Counted from the first letter of the stretch, positions 36,818 to 45,271 are shown. The stretch is 64,000 bases of DNA from Brevundimonas subvibrioides ATCC 15264 (GCF_000144605.1 NC_014375.1:868001-932000); one strand, 5' to 3'. Numbers and translations are program-made. The notes: a model not told the origin generated them from the letters alone.

Positions 36818-38140
36818 CTAGAGCCAGGGCCGCAAAATCGCGCGGACGTCGACGCGCGCTTTCAACCGGGCGGCCAGCAGATAGATCCCGCCCAGCTTCC
36901 TCTGGATGAACAGGGTGTCGATCGGCGGGATGTGCCAGACGGCGCGGTCCTCGGCGAAGGTCATGCCGCGCGTCCGCAGATGGCCGACCACGGCGGTGTC
37001 ACCGAAGTCGAAGGGCTCGGTGGACTGGAACGGGGCCATGGCCAGATCGAACATCGCTTCCAGCCCCGCGCGATCCTTGTTCAGCGCCCGCTCGTCGAAG
37101 AAGCCGATCCGCCGCGCCGCCTCGATGGCCCCGTCGCGGTCCTCGTCGAGCGCGGCCCTCAGGAAGATGCGATAGCCCTCCGCCACCTCCGGCCGGATCT
37201 CGCGCGTCGCCCCGAAATCCAGCAGGACGATCCGTCCCGTGGTGGAGTCGTGCCGATAGTTGGCGAAGTTCGGATCGGTCTGCATCAGGCCGAACTCGAA
37301 CAATTCGCGCAGCAGCAGCTGCATCAGGGCGGTCGCCACCTGGTCCCGCTCGGCCTGTGGCGCGGCGATCAGGTCCTCGACCGGGCCCCCGGCCAGATAG
37401 GTCATGGCCAGGACGTCGGGGCGGGTCAGGTCGGCGTGCAGCCGGGGGACGGCAAAGTCCGCATGGCCGGCGAGCAGGGTTCCGAAGCGCGCCAGATGCC
37501 GGCCCTCGTGCTCGTAGTCGGCCTCCTCGTGCAGCTGACGCTTGGCCTCGCCCAGCAGGGGGGTGACGTCCAGCTCGCGCGGCAGCAGGCCCGAGATCCG
37601 CAGCAGGGTGGCGACATTGTCGACGTCGCTGTCGATGCTGTTCCGGACCCCGGGATACTGGACCTTGATGGCCAGGTCCTCGCCCTCCAGCGTCAGGGCG
37701 CGGTGCACCTGGCCGATCGAGGCGGCGGCGATGGGGTCGAAGTCGAAGCGATGAAAGCGTGCCTCCCAGCCCCGGCCCCAGCGGCGGTTCAGGGCCGCCT
37801 TCAGCTGGACCTGGGGCATGGGCCGGGCGTCGGCGCGCAGGCGCGACAGGATGTCGGACAACTCGGGCGGCAGCATCTCGCCGGCGTCCATGGAGATCAG
37901 CTGACCCACCTTCATGGCCGCACCGCGCAGCTGGGCCAGCTGTTCGGTCACGCGCACCGCGTTGGCGGGGGTCAGCAGCAGGTCGCCGACGGTCGGTCGC
38001 CGGCCCTGGCTGAACTGCCGGGCCCCTTCGGCCAGCATGCCGCCGGCCACGCCCGAGGCCAGCCCGCCGAAGCGGGCGAGACGGGACAGGCGCCCGCTGG
38101 GGACGGCCATTCCGCGTGGGGCTGATGAAGGCGCTCGCAT
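36818..38140 (-). CDS. ABC1/UbiB-family atypical kinase
   Basis: A 440-residue protein of the ABC1/ADCK/UbiB family, whose members support ubiquinone synthesis. The KxGQ motif (AAMKVGQLIS), AAASIGQVHRA (the Ala-rich nucleotide loop), LAIKVQYPG with the ATP-site Lys, EADYEHEG, TDPNFANY and LLDFGATRE are all present. It lacks the C-terminal TM pair of UbiB. ATG 38140 or 38110 could be the start. It may be a second paralog rather than UbiB itself. Confidence 0.92.
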   Translation of the reverse strand: MRAPSSAPRGMAVPSGRLSRLARFGGLASGVAGGMLAEGARQFSQGRRPTVGDLLLTPANAVRVTEQLAQLRGAAMKVGQLISMDAGEMLPPELSDILSRLRADARPMPQVQLKAALNRRWGRGWEARFHRFDFDPIAAASIGQVHRALTLEGEDLAIKVQYPGVRNSIDSDVDNVATLLRISGLLPRELDVTPLLGEAKRQLHEEADYEHEGRHLARFGTLLAGHADFAVPRLHADLTRPDVLAMTYLAGGPVEDLIAAPQAERDQVATALMQLLLRELFEFGLMQTDPNFANYRHDSTTGRIVLLDFGATREIRPEVAEGYRIFLRAALDEDRDGAIEAARRIGFFDERALNKDRAGLEAMFDLAMAPFQSTEPFDFGDTAVVGHLRTRGMTFAEDRAVWHIPPIDTLFIQRKLGGIYLLAARLKARVDVRAILRPWL

Positions 38141-38206
38141 GGACGCACAGATGGGCCGAGCGCGGGCGAACCGGAATGCGGCATGACCGCCGGGTCGGTC
38201 AGCCGG

Positions 38207-38551
38207 TCAGATCTGTTCGACCTTGGCCACGATCACGGCATCGTCGCCGACGCCCAGGCGCTGGGTGAAATAGGCCTCGATCCAGCGGGCGATCCCGGCG
38301 GCGTGGGTGACGGCCAGGTCGACGGTGAGATACTGGCGCGGCTCGAAGGCCACGATCGTGCCCCCGCCCAGCGACGCCACCAGTCCGTCGGGCCAGTCGG
38401 TGGCGTGAGAGGCCATATTGGCCTGGCCGTCGACGTACTGGACCCAGAGGGCGTCGTCGCCCTCCACCGACAGGGTGGCGCACAGACCGACGGGGCCCTG
38501 CTGGCATCGGGTCACGGCATCTTCGATGGTGGCGAAGGAAGTCGGGGTCAT
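38207..38551 (-). CDS. Hypothetical protein
   Basis: A 114-residue soluble protein (MTPTSFATIEDAVTRCQQGP...) with alternating hydrophobic strands (LWVQYVDGQANMASH, TIVAFEPRQYLTVDLAVTH) and a C-terminal helix (IARWIEAYFTQRLGVG). No motif recognised. It is alone, divergent from the lipoprotein gene at 38763, and separated by 66 bases from the ABC1 gene downstream. Confidence 0.65.
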   Translation of the reverse strand: MTPTSFATIEDAVTRCQQGPVGLCATLSVEGDDALWVQYVDGQANMASHATDWPDGLVASLGGGTIVAFEPRQYLTVDLAVTHAAGIARWIEAYFTQRLGVGDDAVIVAKVEQI

Positions 38552-38762
38552 AAGGTCGGCATCCTGCTGCTGGCGGCTCCCGGGACGTCGACATCGCCCC
38601 CGGTCCCCTCACTATTCGCCGCCCGGAGCCAGGCGGCAACCGCCCGGCGGGGGCGTGTCAGGTTCCAGCAGGTGGCCTGCAAGCCCGATCGGCCGCGGGG
38701 ACGCGCTGCGAGGTGGACGCGTCCTCACGGCCATGACAGACCGTCATTCTGGAGTAAGCGTC

Positions 38763-40316
38763 ATGACCCGATCAGCGAGCCTGTCTGCCCTGGTCCTGGT
38801 TCTGATGGCCCTGATCGGCGGCTGCGCGACGTCGGTTCCGGTCCAGGTTTCGGTGAGCACGACCCCAACCCTCTCGGCGGTTCTGAGGCCCCGACTGTCC
38901 GGCGGCGAGGTCGAGGCGATAGAAGTCCGCTATGTCATCCAGGACGGCGTCCTGCCGGCGGGCGAGGCGTTCAGCCTCGTCGCCCCCGTGGTCTACGACA
39001 CCGTCGAGGGCATCGCGGATCGGATGATCGACCTGAAGGTCGAGGACGCTGACGGCCCCGTCGTCCTGACCGTCTTCGACGATCCCGTCGCGCCGGGCGG
39101 GTCTCCCTACTATCGACGCTGGCGCGCGGATCGCGGCGTCCGCTTCCCGGTCAGGGTCTCCTACTCCGCCCTTGTGCAGCCAGCCGGCGCGCGCGGCGGG
39201 CCTCCCCTCGGCATTCGGCCGTCCGCGGGTGGCGTCAGCGGGGCCGGATCGTCTTTCCTGCTGCTGCCAGACAATGCCGGGGTCGGTCGGAGCCGTATCC
39301 ACTGGGAGCTCGGAGGCTTTGACGCCCGGTCCCTTGCGGCCTCCTCGTTTGGAGACGGCGACTTCGACCTGGCGGGCGCGCCCGACGCTTTGCTCAAGGG
39401 CTGGTACATGGCGGGCCCGGCGGGCCGATATCCCGCGACCGGAGATGCCGACGGCTTCAGCGCCACCTGGCTAGGGCGTCCGCCGTGGGATGTGGAAGAC
39501 ACCATGGCCTGGTCGGGGCGGGTCTACGCGGACCTCGCGCGCTTTTTTCAGACAGAGGCCCCCCGTTATCGTGTCTTCGTGCGGGTGCTGGCGACACCCC
39601 CCTTCGGCGGCGGCACGGCGATGACGAACAGCTTCCTGTTCTCGCGCGGACCGCTCCGCTCCGACGAGGTGGTCGAGGTCCCGAAGCGGACCCTCGTCCA
39701 TGAGATGATCCACGGCTTCGTCGGGGGTATCGAGGGGCCCCGGTGGGAGCAGGGCTGGTTCGCCGAGGGGCTCACGTCCCACTACACCTCGCAGCTGCAG
39801 CTGCGCGGTGGCTACATCACGCTCGAGGGCTATGTGCGGGAGATCAACCAGGCGGCGGAGGAGTATTACACCAACCCGGCCCGGAACTGGTCGGCGGAAC
39901 GGATCGCCTCGGTCGGCTTCGACGACCCCCGGGTCCGCCGCCTGCCGTATGTGCGTGGCCAGTTGTATTTCGCGGCTCTGGACGCCCGGGTCCGGACGTA
40001 TTCGGACGGCCGGCGCGATCTGGATACTGTGATGCGCGAGGTCTTCGTCCGCCGCGACGCAGGCGAACGCTTCGACAATACGGCCTGGCGCGAAATCGTT
40101 GAGCGGGAAGCGGGCCCGGGGTCCGCCGCCCGGTTCGACGCCGTCGTGTTGCAGGGCACTGAGACGCTCATCCCGCCGCCCGGAATGCTGGCCCCCTGCC
40201 TGGCCGCCGAACCTGCAATCTACGAAAACGCGGGCGCGCCGATCGAGGGGTACCGATGGATCGTGTCGGCGCAGGCCGGCCGGGGATGCGGCGGGCCAGG
40301 GCTCGCCGGATGGTAG
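38763..40316 (+). CDS. Lipoprotein with M61/M1-like HExxH metallopeptidase site
   Basis: A 517-residue lipoprotein. ATG 38763, 8 bases after GGAG, opens a signal sequence with lipobox LIGGC (Cys near 20). The middle part is beta-rich, as in the N-terminal domain of M61 glycyl aminopeptidases. The catalytic site is H313-E314-x-x-H317 (LVHEMIHGFVG), followed 19-20 residues later by the WFAEGLTSHY segment with the third zinc ligand Glu. The C-terminal part is helical. Substrate unknown. A similar arrangement occurs at 61876-63465. Confidence 0.85.
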   Translation: MTRSASLSALVLVLMALIGGCATSVPVQVSVSTTPTLSAVLRPRLSGGEVEAIEVRYVIQDGVLPAGEAFSLVAPVVYDTVEGIADRMIDLKVEDADGPVVLTVFDDPVAPGGSPYYRRWRADRGVRFPVRVSYSALVQPAGARGGPPLGIRPSAGGVSGAGSSFLLLPDNAGVGRSRIHWELGGFDARSLAASSFGDGDFDLAGAPDALLKGWYMAGPAGRYPATGDADGFSATWLGRPPWDVEDTMAWSGRVYADLARFFQTEAPRYRVFVRVLATPPFGGGTAMTNSFLFSRGPLRSDEVVEVPKRTLVHEMIHGFVGGIEGPRWEQGWFAEGLTSHYTSQLQLRGGYITLEGYVREINQAAEEYYTNPARNWSAERIASVGFDDPRVRRLPYVRGQLYFAALDARVRTYSDGRRDLDTVMREVFVRRDAGERFDNTAWREIVEREAGPGSAARFDAVVLQGTETLIPPPGMLAPCLAAEPAIYENAGAPIEGYRWIVSAQAGRGCGGPGLAGW

Positions 40317-40394
40317 GGCCCAATCCTCCGTGCGAGGCTGCGGCGCGAAGGAGACCATCCTCCAGCGACGACCGCTTCCCGTCCTGATGGACTT

Positions 40395-40841
40395 TCAGAG
40401 CGTCCGCTTGCGCGCCGTCGCTTCGCGCAGCACCGACAGATAGCCGGGCGCGATCTCCATGCGGTCGCCATGGCCCTTCTCGACGAGGGCCCGGTGCAGT
40501 GCCGGCAGCCTGTCGCAGCGGACGTGCATGAACAGGTGGTGCTCGGCGTGGAAATTGACCCAGTAGGGGGCGATGAAGGCGCGTTCCCACCAGGCGGCGC
40601 GCGTGGTCCGGGCGGCGCGGAAGGGGTCGGTGGCCGAGTTCTCGACGCAGGCGTGCTCGGCGATGTTCCTCAGGCGGGTGACCAGCGGAAACCAGGTCGC
40701 CATCGGCAGCAGCCACAGCGCGAAATAGGCCCGCCAGACCGCGGCGAGGCTCGGCCCCTTCCAGGCGGACTTCTCCCGGAACGGGGCCCAATCCCCGGGC
40801 GAGAACAGCTCGGTCGGCGAGATGCGGGGGGCGGCGGCCAT
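40395..40841 (-). pseudogene. Fatty acid desaturase remnant with internal in-frame deletion
   Basis: The 148 residues look like the two ends of a fatty acid desaturase joined together. The N-terminal part (ISPTELFSPGDWAPFREKSAWKG) is followed at once by the C-terminal part (WLLPMATWFPLVTRLRNIAEHA, WVNFHAEHHLFMHV with the last His box, MEIAPGYLSVLREA). About half of the usual roughly 300 residues, including the first two His boxes and the TM pairs, is missing, so di-iron chemistry is not possible. The frame is intact, so a short protein may still be made. Confidence 0.75.
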
Positions 40842-40910
40842 TGACCCAGATTAGGCCCCGTGGCCAGATCGTCAAAGCGTCGGGCTGGCGCGACCCATGG
40901 AGCCTCGATC

Positions 40911-41279
40911 ATGCGCAGCGGTCTTGCAGCAGTTGTCCTGTTTACCGGCGTCATGGGGGCGGGGGCCCTGGTGCCGGTCGGGCCGGGTGCCCAGGCGGCC
41001 AGTTTCGACTGTACCCGCGCCCGCCGGGCCGACGAGGTCGCCATCTGCGGCAATCGTGCGCTGGAAGACGCCGACGTGAGGATGAGCACGACCTACACCC
41101 TGGTCCTCCAGCTGGTCGGCATGGGCATGCGGGGCGACCTGCGCGACAGCCAGACCGCCTGGCTGCGGGAGCGGGGCCGGTGCGGCGGCAACGTCACCTG
41201 CATCGCCCGGTCCTACCGCGCGCGGACCCAGCGGCTGGAGGCGGTGTTCCAGACGGTCGTCCGCCAAGGGCCGTTCTGA
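40911..41279 (+). CDS. LprI/DUF1311-like secreted protein
   Basis: A 122-residue protein: signal peptide MRSGLAAVVLFTGVMGAGAL...AQA, then FDCTRARRADEVAICGNRALEDADVRM and WLRERGRCGGNVTCIARSYRARTQRLE with four Cys spaced as in the LprI/DUF1311 domain, a family that includes lysozyme inhibitors. ATG 40911 has GGAG 8 bases upstream. Its stop lies inside the CTGACGTCAG palindrome that opens the next regulatory region. Confidence 0.82.
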   Translation: MRSGLAAVVLFTGVMGAGALVPVGPGAQAASFDCTRARRADEVAICGNRALEDADVRMSTTYTLVLQLVGMGMRGDLRDSQTAWLRERGRCGGNVTCIARSYRARTQRLEAVFQTVVRQGPF

Positions 41280-41306
41280 CGTCAGCCTGACCTGACAAAA
41301 GTCAGG
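41276..41306 (+). promoter_or_regulatory. Cluster of CTGAC/GTCAG half-sites (candidate XRE operator)
   Basis: CTGACGTCAG (41276-41285) is a perfect palindrome; CTGAC recurs at 41287-41291 and 41292-41296, and CCTGAC-AAAA-GTCAGG spans 41291-41306. The cluster lies directly upstream of the TTGACA box of the membrane-protein/XRE pair. The same CCTGAC-N4-GTCAGG design recurs at 41952-41967. Confidence 0.6.
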
Positions 41307-41334
41307 TTGACATGACATCAGTCCGATGTAAGGT
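41307..41334 (+). promoter_or_regulatory. Predicted sigma-70 promoter
   Basis: TTGACA (41307-41312) is a perfect -35 box; TAAGGT (41329-41334) is a weaker -10 after 16 bases. It directs transcription to the gene starting at 41358 and is overlapped on both sides by inverted repeats. Confidence 0.5.
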
Positions 41335-41348
41335 AGGCCTTACATCGG
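41323..41348 (+). promoter_or_regulatory. Perfect 11-bp inverted repeat over the -10 region
   Basis: CCGATGTAAGG (41323-41333) and its exact reverse complement CCTTACATCGG (41338-41348) are separated by four bases. It covers the predicted -10 and the transcription start region, and ends at the GGAG ribosome site, so it could be an operator or an RNA hairpin that masks translation. Confidence 0.6.
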
Positions 41349-41357
41349 AGAGCGATC

Positions 41358-41759
41358 ATGCAACTGCCCAAGACCTGGGATCCCGCCCACAAACGCTATG
41401 TCATCCGCACCAACTGCTTCATGGCGGGGTATGTGGCCGTCAACGTCGCCGCCATCTTCGGGGCGTTCGATGAGATCATCGGCAAGCCCGCCGGACTGGC
41501 GCTGGGCCTCATCGTCGCCGCCCCGGTCGCGGGGCAGGTCTGGGCCACCCTGTCGCTGATCAACGAAAGCGACGAGTTCGTCCGCGCCCTGACCGCCAAG
41601 CGGTTCATCGTCGCCTCGGGCCTGGCCATGGCGCTGTTCGCCGGCTGGGGCTTCATGGAGAGCTATGGTGGTGCCCCGCACGCGCCGGGCTGGATCGTCT
41701 ACATCCTGTTCTGGGGCCTGTTCGGCCTGATCTCCCCCTTCATCAAGAACACGCGCTGA
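41358..41759 (+). CDS. Four-helix membrane protein preceding an XRE regulator
   Basis: A 133-residue membrane protein with about four TM helices (21-38, 47-65, 80-100, 111-128) and short polar ends. It resembles the small membrane proteins that are often encoded just upstream of a YozG/YgzD-type HTH regulator. ATG 41358 has GGAG 7 bases upstream; the stop overlaps the regulator start by one base. Function unknown. Confidence 0.85.
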   Translation: MQLPKTWDPAHKRYVIRTNCFMAGYVAVNVAAIFGAFDEIIGKPAGLALGLIVAAPVAGQVWATLSLINESDEFVRALTAKRFIVASGLAMALFAGWGFMESYGGAPHAPGWIVYILFWGLFGLISPFIKNTR

Positions 41760-41956
41760 TGAGGAACACCTTGAGAGACCTTCGCACGTCGCGGGGCTGG
41801 ACCCAGGAACAGCTGGGTCAGGCGCTGGGCGTCTCGCGACAGGCGGTCAACGCCCTCGAGACCGAGAAACACGACCCCTCCCTCGACCTCGCCTACCGGA
41901 TCGCCGCGGTCTTCGGCCAGCCGGTCGAGGCCATCTTCGACAATCCCCACGCCTGA
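41759..41956 (+). CDS. XRE-family HTH regulator, minimal form
   Basis: A 65-residue protein consisting almost only of a Cro/CI-type helix-turn-helix: LRDLRTSRGWTQEQLGQALG, VSRQAVNALE, PSLDLAYRIAAVFGQPVEAIF. Short HTH proteins of this type repress their own operon, often with the co-encoded membrane protein. Coupled to that gene by a TGATG overlap. The nearby palindromes (41276-41348, 41952-41967) are candidate binding sites. Confidence 0.93.
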   Translation: MRNTLRDLRTSRGWTQEQLGQALGVSRQAVNALETEKHDPSLDLAYRIAAVFGQPVEAIFDNPHA

Positions 41957-41967
41957 CACCCGTCAGG
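41952..41967 (+). promoter_or_regulatory. CCTGAC-N4-GTCAGG palindrome before the hydrolase
   Basis: CCTGAC (41952-41957) and GTCAGG (41962-41967) with spacer ACCC; the symmetry extends one base on each side (G...C). It has the same arms and spacing as 41291-41306. It overlaps the stop codon of the XRE gene and ends 21 bases before the hydrolase start. Confidence 0.6.
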
Positions 41968-41988
41968 CTAACCCCGAAGGACATCACC

Positions 41989-42927
41989 ATGCGTTTTCAG
42001 ACCGCCTTTCCGCGGTGCCGGCGCCCCCTTGCCTGGTTCCCGGTCATCGTCGCCATCGTCGTCGCCTGCAGCGTGGGCCAGCACGAGGCGAAGGCCGAAC
42101 CCTTCCGGGCCGCCCAGACGGCCCCCTTCAGCTCCGACCGGCTGTCGGTCGAGGTGATCGGCACCGGACCCGACGTCATCCTGATCCCGGGGCTGGCCTC
42201 CTCGCGCGAGGTCTGGCGGCCCCTGGCCACCCGGCTGGCCGCGACGCACCGGGTGCATCTGGTCCAGCTGGCCGGGTTCGCAGGCGAGCCCTGGAGCCAT
42301 AGCGACGGACCGTTCGTCCAGCCGGAGGTCGACGACCTGGCCCGCTACATCGCCGAGGCCGGTCTGGACCGTCCCGCCGTCATCGGCCATTCCATGGGCG
42401 GCCTGTCGGGCCTGCTGCTGGCCCAGCAGCATCCGGACCGCGTCGGCCGGTTGATGATCGTCGATGCCCTGCCGTTCTACAGCGCCATCTTCGGCCCGAC
42501 GGCGACGGCCGAATCCGCCCGTCCGTTCGCGGCGCGCTTCGCCTCGGGAATGCTCGCCGCCGACGACGCCACGTTCCGATCGCAGCAGGCCCAGTCCGCC
42601 ATGGGCCTGGCCCGCGATCCGGCCATGCGCGAAACCATGGTCGCATGGTCGATGGCCAGCGACCGTCAGGCTTTGGCGGCGGCCCTGACCGACGTCATGA
42701 CCACCGACGCCCGACCTGGGCTGGCGAACATGGCCACGCCCGTGACGGCGGTCTATGCCACCGACGCCGACGGCGGCCCGCCGCCCGCGATGGCGCAGGG
42801 CCTGTGGACGCAGGAATACGCGAGCCTGCCCGGCGTCACCCTGATTGCCGTCGACGGCAGCCGCCACTTCATCATGGCCGACCAGCCGGCGCGGTTCGAT
42901 CAGCTGGTGGATGATTTTCTGAAATAG
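41989..42927 (+). CDS. Exported alpha/beta hydrolase
   Basis: A 312-residue alpha/beta hydrolase with an N-terminal hydrophobic segment (PLAWFPVIVAIVVAC) whose Cys could be a lipobox Cys. The nucleophile is S135 in IGHSMGGLSG, the oxyanion region is ILIPGLASSREVW, and the catalytic His is near DGSRHFIMADQP at the end. Ester or lactone hydrolysis is likely; substrate unknown. It starts 21 bases after the second operator-like site and has GAAGGA upstream, so it may belong to the XRE-controlled unit. Confidence 0.9.
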   Translation: MRFQTAFPRCRRPLAWFPVIVAIVVACSVGQHEAKAEPFRAAQTAPFSSDRLSVEVIGTGPDVILIPGLASSREVWRPLATRLAATHRVHLVQLAGFAGEPWSHSDGPFVQPEVDDLARYIAEAGLDRPAVIGHSMGGLSGLLLAQQHPDRVGRLMIVDALPFYSAIFGPTATAESARPFAARFASGMLAADDATFRSQQAQSAMGLARDPAMRETMVAWSMASDRQALAAALTDVMTTDARPGLANMATPVTAVYATDADGGPPPAMAQGLWTQEYASLPGVTLIAVDGSRHFIMADQPARFDQLVDDFLK

Positions 42928-42928
42928 T

Positions 42929-43747
42929 TCAGGCGGCGGCGGGCTTGGGCTCGCCGCCGAACTCATCCGCATAGGCCGGGGCGACCAGGCCGCGGAACGC
43001 GCTCTGCGGCACGGTGATCTCGAAGGTGCCCTCGGCATAGGGGCCGACCAGATAGGGGGCGATCAGGAAGACCAGGCCGCCCGCCTTGCCCGGCGTCACG
43101 CCTTGCGCCAGCACGAAGGGCGTGGTCGCGGCCCTGGGGCAGGTCCAGTCGCCGCCGGTCAGGGACACGGTCTGGGCCGCCGGATCGCGCTTCTTCTTCT
43201 CGGCATTGATGGCGGCGCACAGGGCGGTGTCGAGCGCCGACAGATTGGCTCCCTTGGTGAACAGGTCGGCGACCGTGATCTCGCGCTTCAGCGCCTTGTC
43301 CCACAGGATCGACAGGAAGGACGCGTTGGGGTGTGCCCCGCCGGTGAACTCGCTGTCGGTGCGGACCAGGCTAAACAGCTTGCCGGTCTCGGCCCCCGGC
43401 GTGACCTCGATCGACTTGTCGTAGGGCCCCATGCCAGGATCGCCCCCGGCCTCGGTCCGGTCGGCCTGGGCACCCTCGGTGAACTCGCGCAGGTCCGCGA
43501 CGGTGCGGGCATAGAGGGCGGCGTGCAGGTCGGGCTGGGTTTTGAGGGCGACGGGCAGGCTCAGGCTGACCTCGGCATAGGGCGTCTTGGACTCATAGGC
43601 CATCGGCGCGGCCGCCTCGGCCGGGGTGACCAGAGCCCCGGCGGCGGGCGCGGTGGCGGCGGTCTCGGCGGGCTTGTCGCGATTGCACCCGGCCAGGGTG
43701 GCGCTCAAGGCCAGACTGATGACGAGGACACGGATGGGGACGGTCAT
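42929..43747 (-). CDS. Lipoprotein with DUF3298/RsiV-like domain
   Basis: A 272-residue lipoprotein with lipobox LAGC (Cys near 21). Residues 50-260 fit the DUF4163/DUF3298 pair found in RsiV-like proteins: YAEVSLSLPVALKTQPDL, FTGGAHPNASFLSILWD, KREITVADLF, FVLAQGVTP, GLVFLIAPYLVGPYAEG. RsiV homologs bind lysozyme, but this protein has no anti-sigma part. It lies downstream of ubiA with 13 bases between, so is probably cotranscribed. Confidence 0.8.
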   Translation of the reverse strand: MTVPIRVLVISLALSATLAGCNRDKPAETAATAPAAGALVTPAEAAAPMAYESKTPYAEVSLSLPVALKTQPDLHAALYARTVADLREFTEGAQADRTEAGGDPGMGPYDKSIEVTPGAETGKLFSLVRTDSEFTGGAHPNASFLSILWDKALKREITVADLFTKGANLSALDTALCAAINAEKKKRDPAAQTVSLTGGDWTCPRAATTPFVLAQGVTPGKAGGLVFLIAPYLVGPYAEGTFEITVPQSAFRGLVAPAYADEFGGEPKPAAA

Positions 43748-43760
43748 GACGATCTCCGGT

Positions 43761-44783
43761 TCAGAGCGAGAGTGTTAGCCCACCCGCGGCGATCGCCGCC
43801 AGCAGGATCAATCCGGCCTCGCGGTTGGACTTGAACAGCCGGAGGGCCAGGGCTCCGTCCTCAGGCACGAGCGTCCGCACCTGCCAGGCGAGGTGGGCGG
43901 CATAGGCGACCAGTACGACGAAGAAGCCCGCGCCGAGCCCGGCCGCGAGCCCCGCCGCCGCCGCGCACAGGGTCGCCAGCCCATAGAACAGCGCCACGCC
44001 CCGCCGGACGTCCTTGCCCAGCCGCCGGGCGGTGGACTTCACCCCGACCATGGCGTCGTCCTCGATGTCCTGCAGGGCGTAGATGGTGTCGTAGCCGAGC
44101 GTCCAGAACACGCCGCCGAGGTAGAGCAGGACGGCTGCCACGGTCATGTCGCCCGTAAACCCTTGCGCCGCTCCGTACTCGTAGAAGAACTGACCCTCCG
44201 GAAGCCGGAGTTCTTCGAATGCCCAGACTGCCATAGGAAGACCGCCGGTCGCCGCCGCATAGCCCATCAGCGCTCCCCAGTTGAACGTCAGCCCCAGCCA
44301 CGCCTGCGGCCACCAGGTGATCCGCTTCATGAACGGGTAGGCCGCGACCAGCGCCAACGACCCGATTCCCAGCAGCAGCGCCGCCAAGTCCAACGTCAGC
44401 AAAATGACGAGGCTGATCAGACTGCACGCGATCAGGAATGCCCAGGCCTGTTTCACGCTGATCCGGCCCGACGGGATCGGCCGCGCCGCCGTGCGGGCGA
44501 CCCGCGCATCGATGTCGCGATCGACGATGTCGTTGAACGCGCACCCTGCCGCCCGCATCAGGCAAGCCCCGAGACCGAAGCCGACGATGAGCCACAGAAC
44601 ATACGTGGACGGAACCAGCCGAAAATGCGCCAGCGCCAGCGCGATCCCCTGCCAGCCCGGCAGCAACAGCAGCCAGATGCCGATCGGCCGGTCGAACCGG
44701 CCCAGCTTCAGCCAGGGCTTCAGGGCCTCGGGCGCGCGGGCATCGACCCAGTTTCGACCGGCATCGGGAAGGGGCGTGGACAT
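43761..44783 (-). CDS. ubiA: 4-Hydroxybenzoate polyprenyltransferase
   Basis: Attaches the polyprenyl tail to 4-hydroxybenzoate in ubiquinone synthesis. The 340 residues contain about eight to nine TM helices; the first Asp-rich motif is AFNDIVDRDIDARVART and the second is LGYDTIYALQDIEDDAMVGVKST. ATG 44783. Together with the ABC1-type kinase and hmgA it is one of several genes here linked to quinone or aromatic metabolism, but these are not clustered. Confidence 0.96.
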   Translation of the reverse strand: MSTPLPDAGRNWVDARAPEALKPWLKLGRFDRPIGIWLLLLPGWQGIALALAHFRLVPSTYVLWLIVGFGLGACLMRAAGCAFNDIVDRDIDARVARTAARPIPSGRISVKQAWAFLIACSLISLVILLTLDLAALLLGIGSLALVAAYPFMKRITWWPQAWLGLTFNWGALMGYAAATGGLPMAVWAFEELRLPEGQFFYEYGAAQGFTGDMTVAAVLLYLGGVFWTLGYDTIYALQDIEDDAMVGVKSTARRLGKDVRRGVALFYGLATLCAAAAGLAAGLGAGFFVVLVAYAAHLAWQVRTLVPEDGALALRLFKSNREAGLILLAAIAAGGLTLSL

Positions 44784-44815
44784 GGGACGCGCGATAGCAT
44801 CCCCGCGCCGCTTCG

Positions 44816-45271
44816 TCAGGTCGTCGCTTGTGTCAGTCTTTGCCGCGCGTCGAGCGCCAGGAACACGCAGATGGCCAGCAGGCCGATGTCCTTGGCCAGG
44901 AACTGACCCGTCCCGCCCAGCGCCGGGAAGGCATAGCCCGGCTCGACGATGCCCGGGGCGGTGAAGAAGAAGCTCAGGGTGACCAGGAAGGTCGCCACCC
45001 CCATCAGCCCGCCGACCAGCCCGGCCAGCGGGAACCGGCCGCCCAGCGCGATCAGCACCCCGGCCGAGACCTCGAGGATTCCGATCACGTTCGACGCGCC
45101 CTGGACCCCCAGCAGCGGATACATCCAGCCGAACAGCCAGTAGGTGGCGGCGATGCCCTGCACGCCCTCGGCCTCATAGGGCAGGAACTTCATGTAGCCG
45201 AAGACCAGGAAAATCAGCACGACCGCCACACGCAGGGCAGCGCGGGCATCGAGGGCGGACGGCGTGGTCAT
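44816..45271 (-). CDS. DUF417/YkgB-type membrane protein
   Basis: A 151-residue membrane protein with four TM helices and the segments VFGYMKFLPYEAEGVQG, YWLFGWMYPLLGVQGASNVIGILEV and LGGTGQFLAKDIGLLAI typical of the YkgB/DUF417 family (DoxX-like). Some members respond to reactive chlorine stress; function here is unknown. Upstream of ubiA in the same direction, 32 bases away. Confidence 0.85.
   Translation of the reverse strand: MTTPSALDARAALRVAVVLIFLVFGYMKFLPYEAEGVQGIAATYWLFGWMYPLLGVQGASNVIGILEVSAGVLIALGGRFPLAGLVGGLMGVATFLVTLSFFFTAPGIVEPGYAFPALGGTGQFLAKDIGLLAICVFLALDARQRLTQATT

Noticed and set aside
38418..38762. N-terminal extension of the HExxH lipoprotein
   Set aside because: It would destroy the lipobox signal; ATG 38763 has a ribosome site and a proper lipoprotein start.
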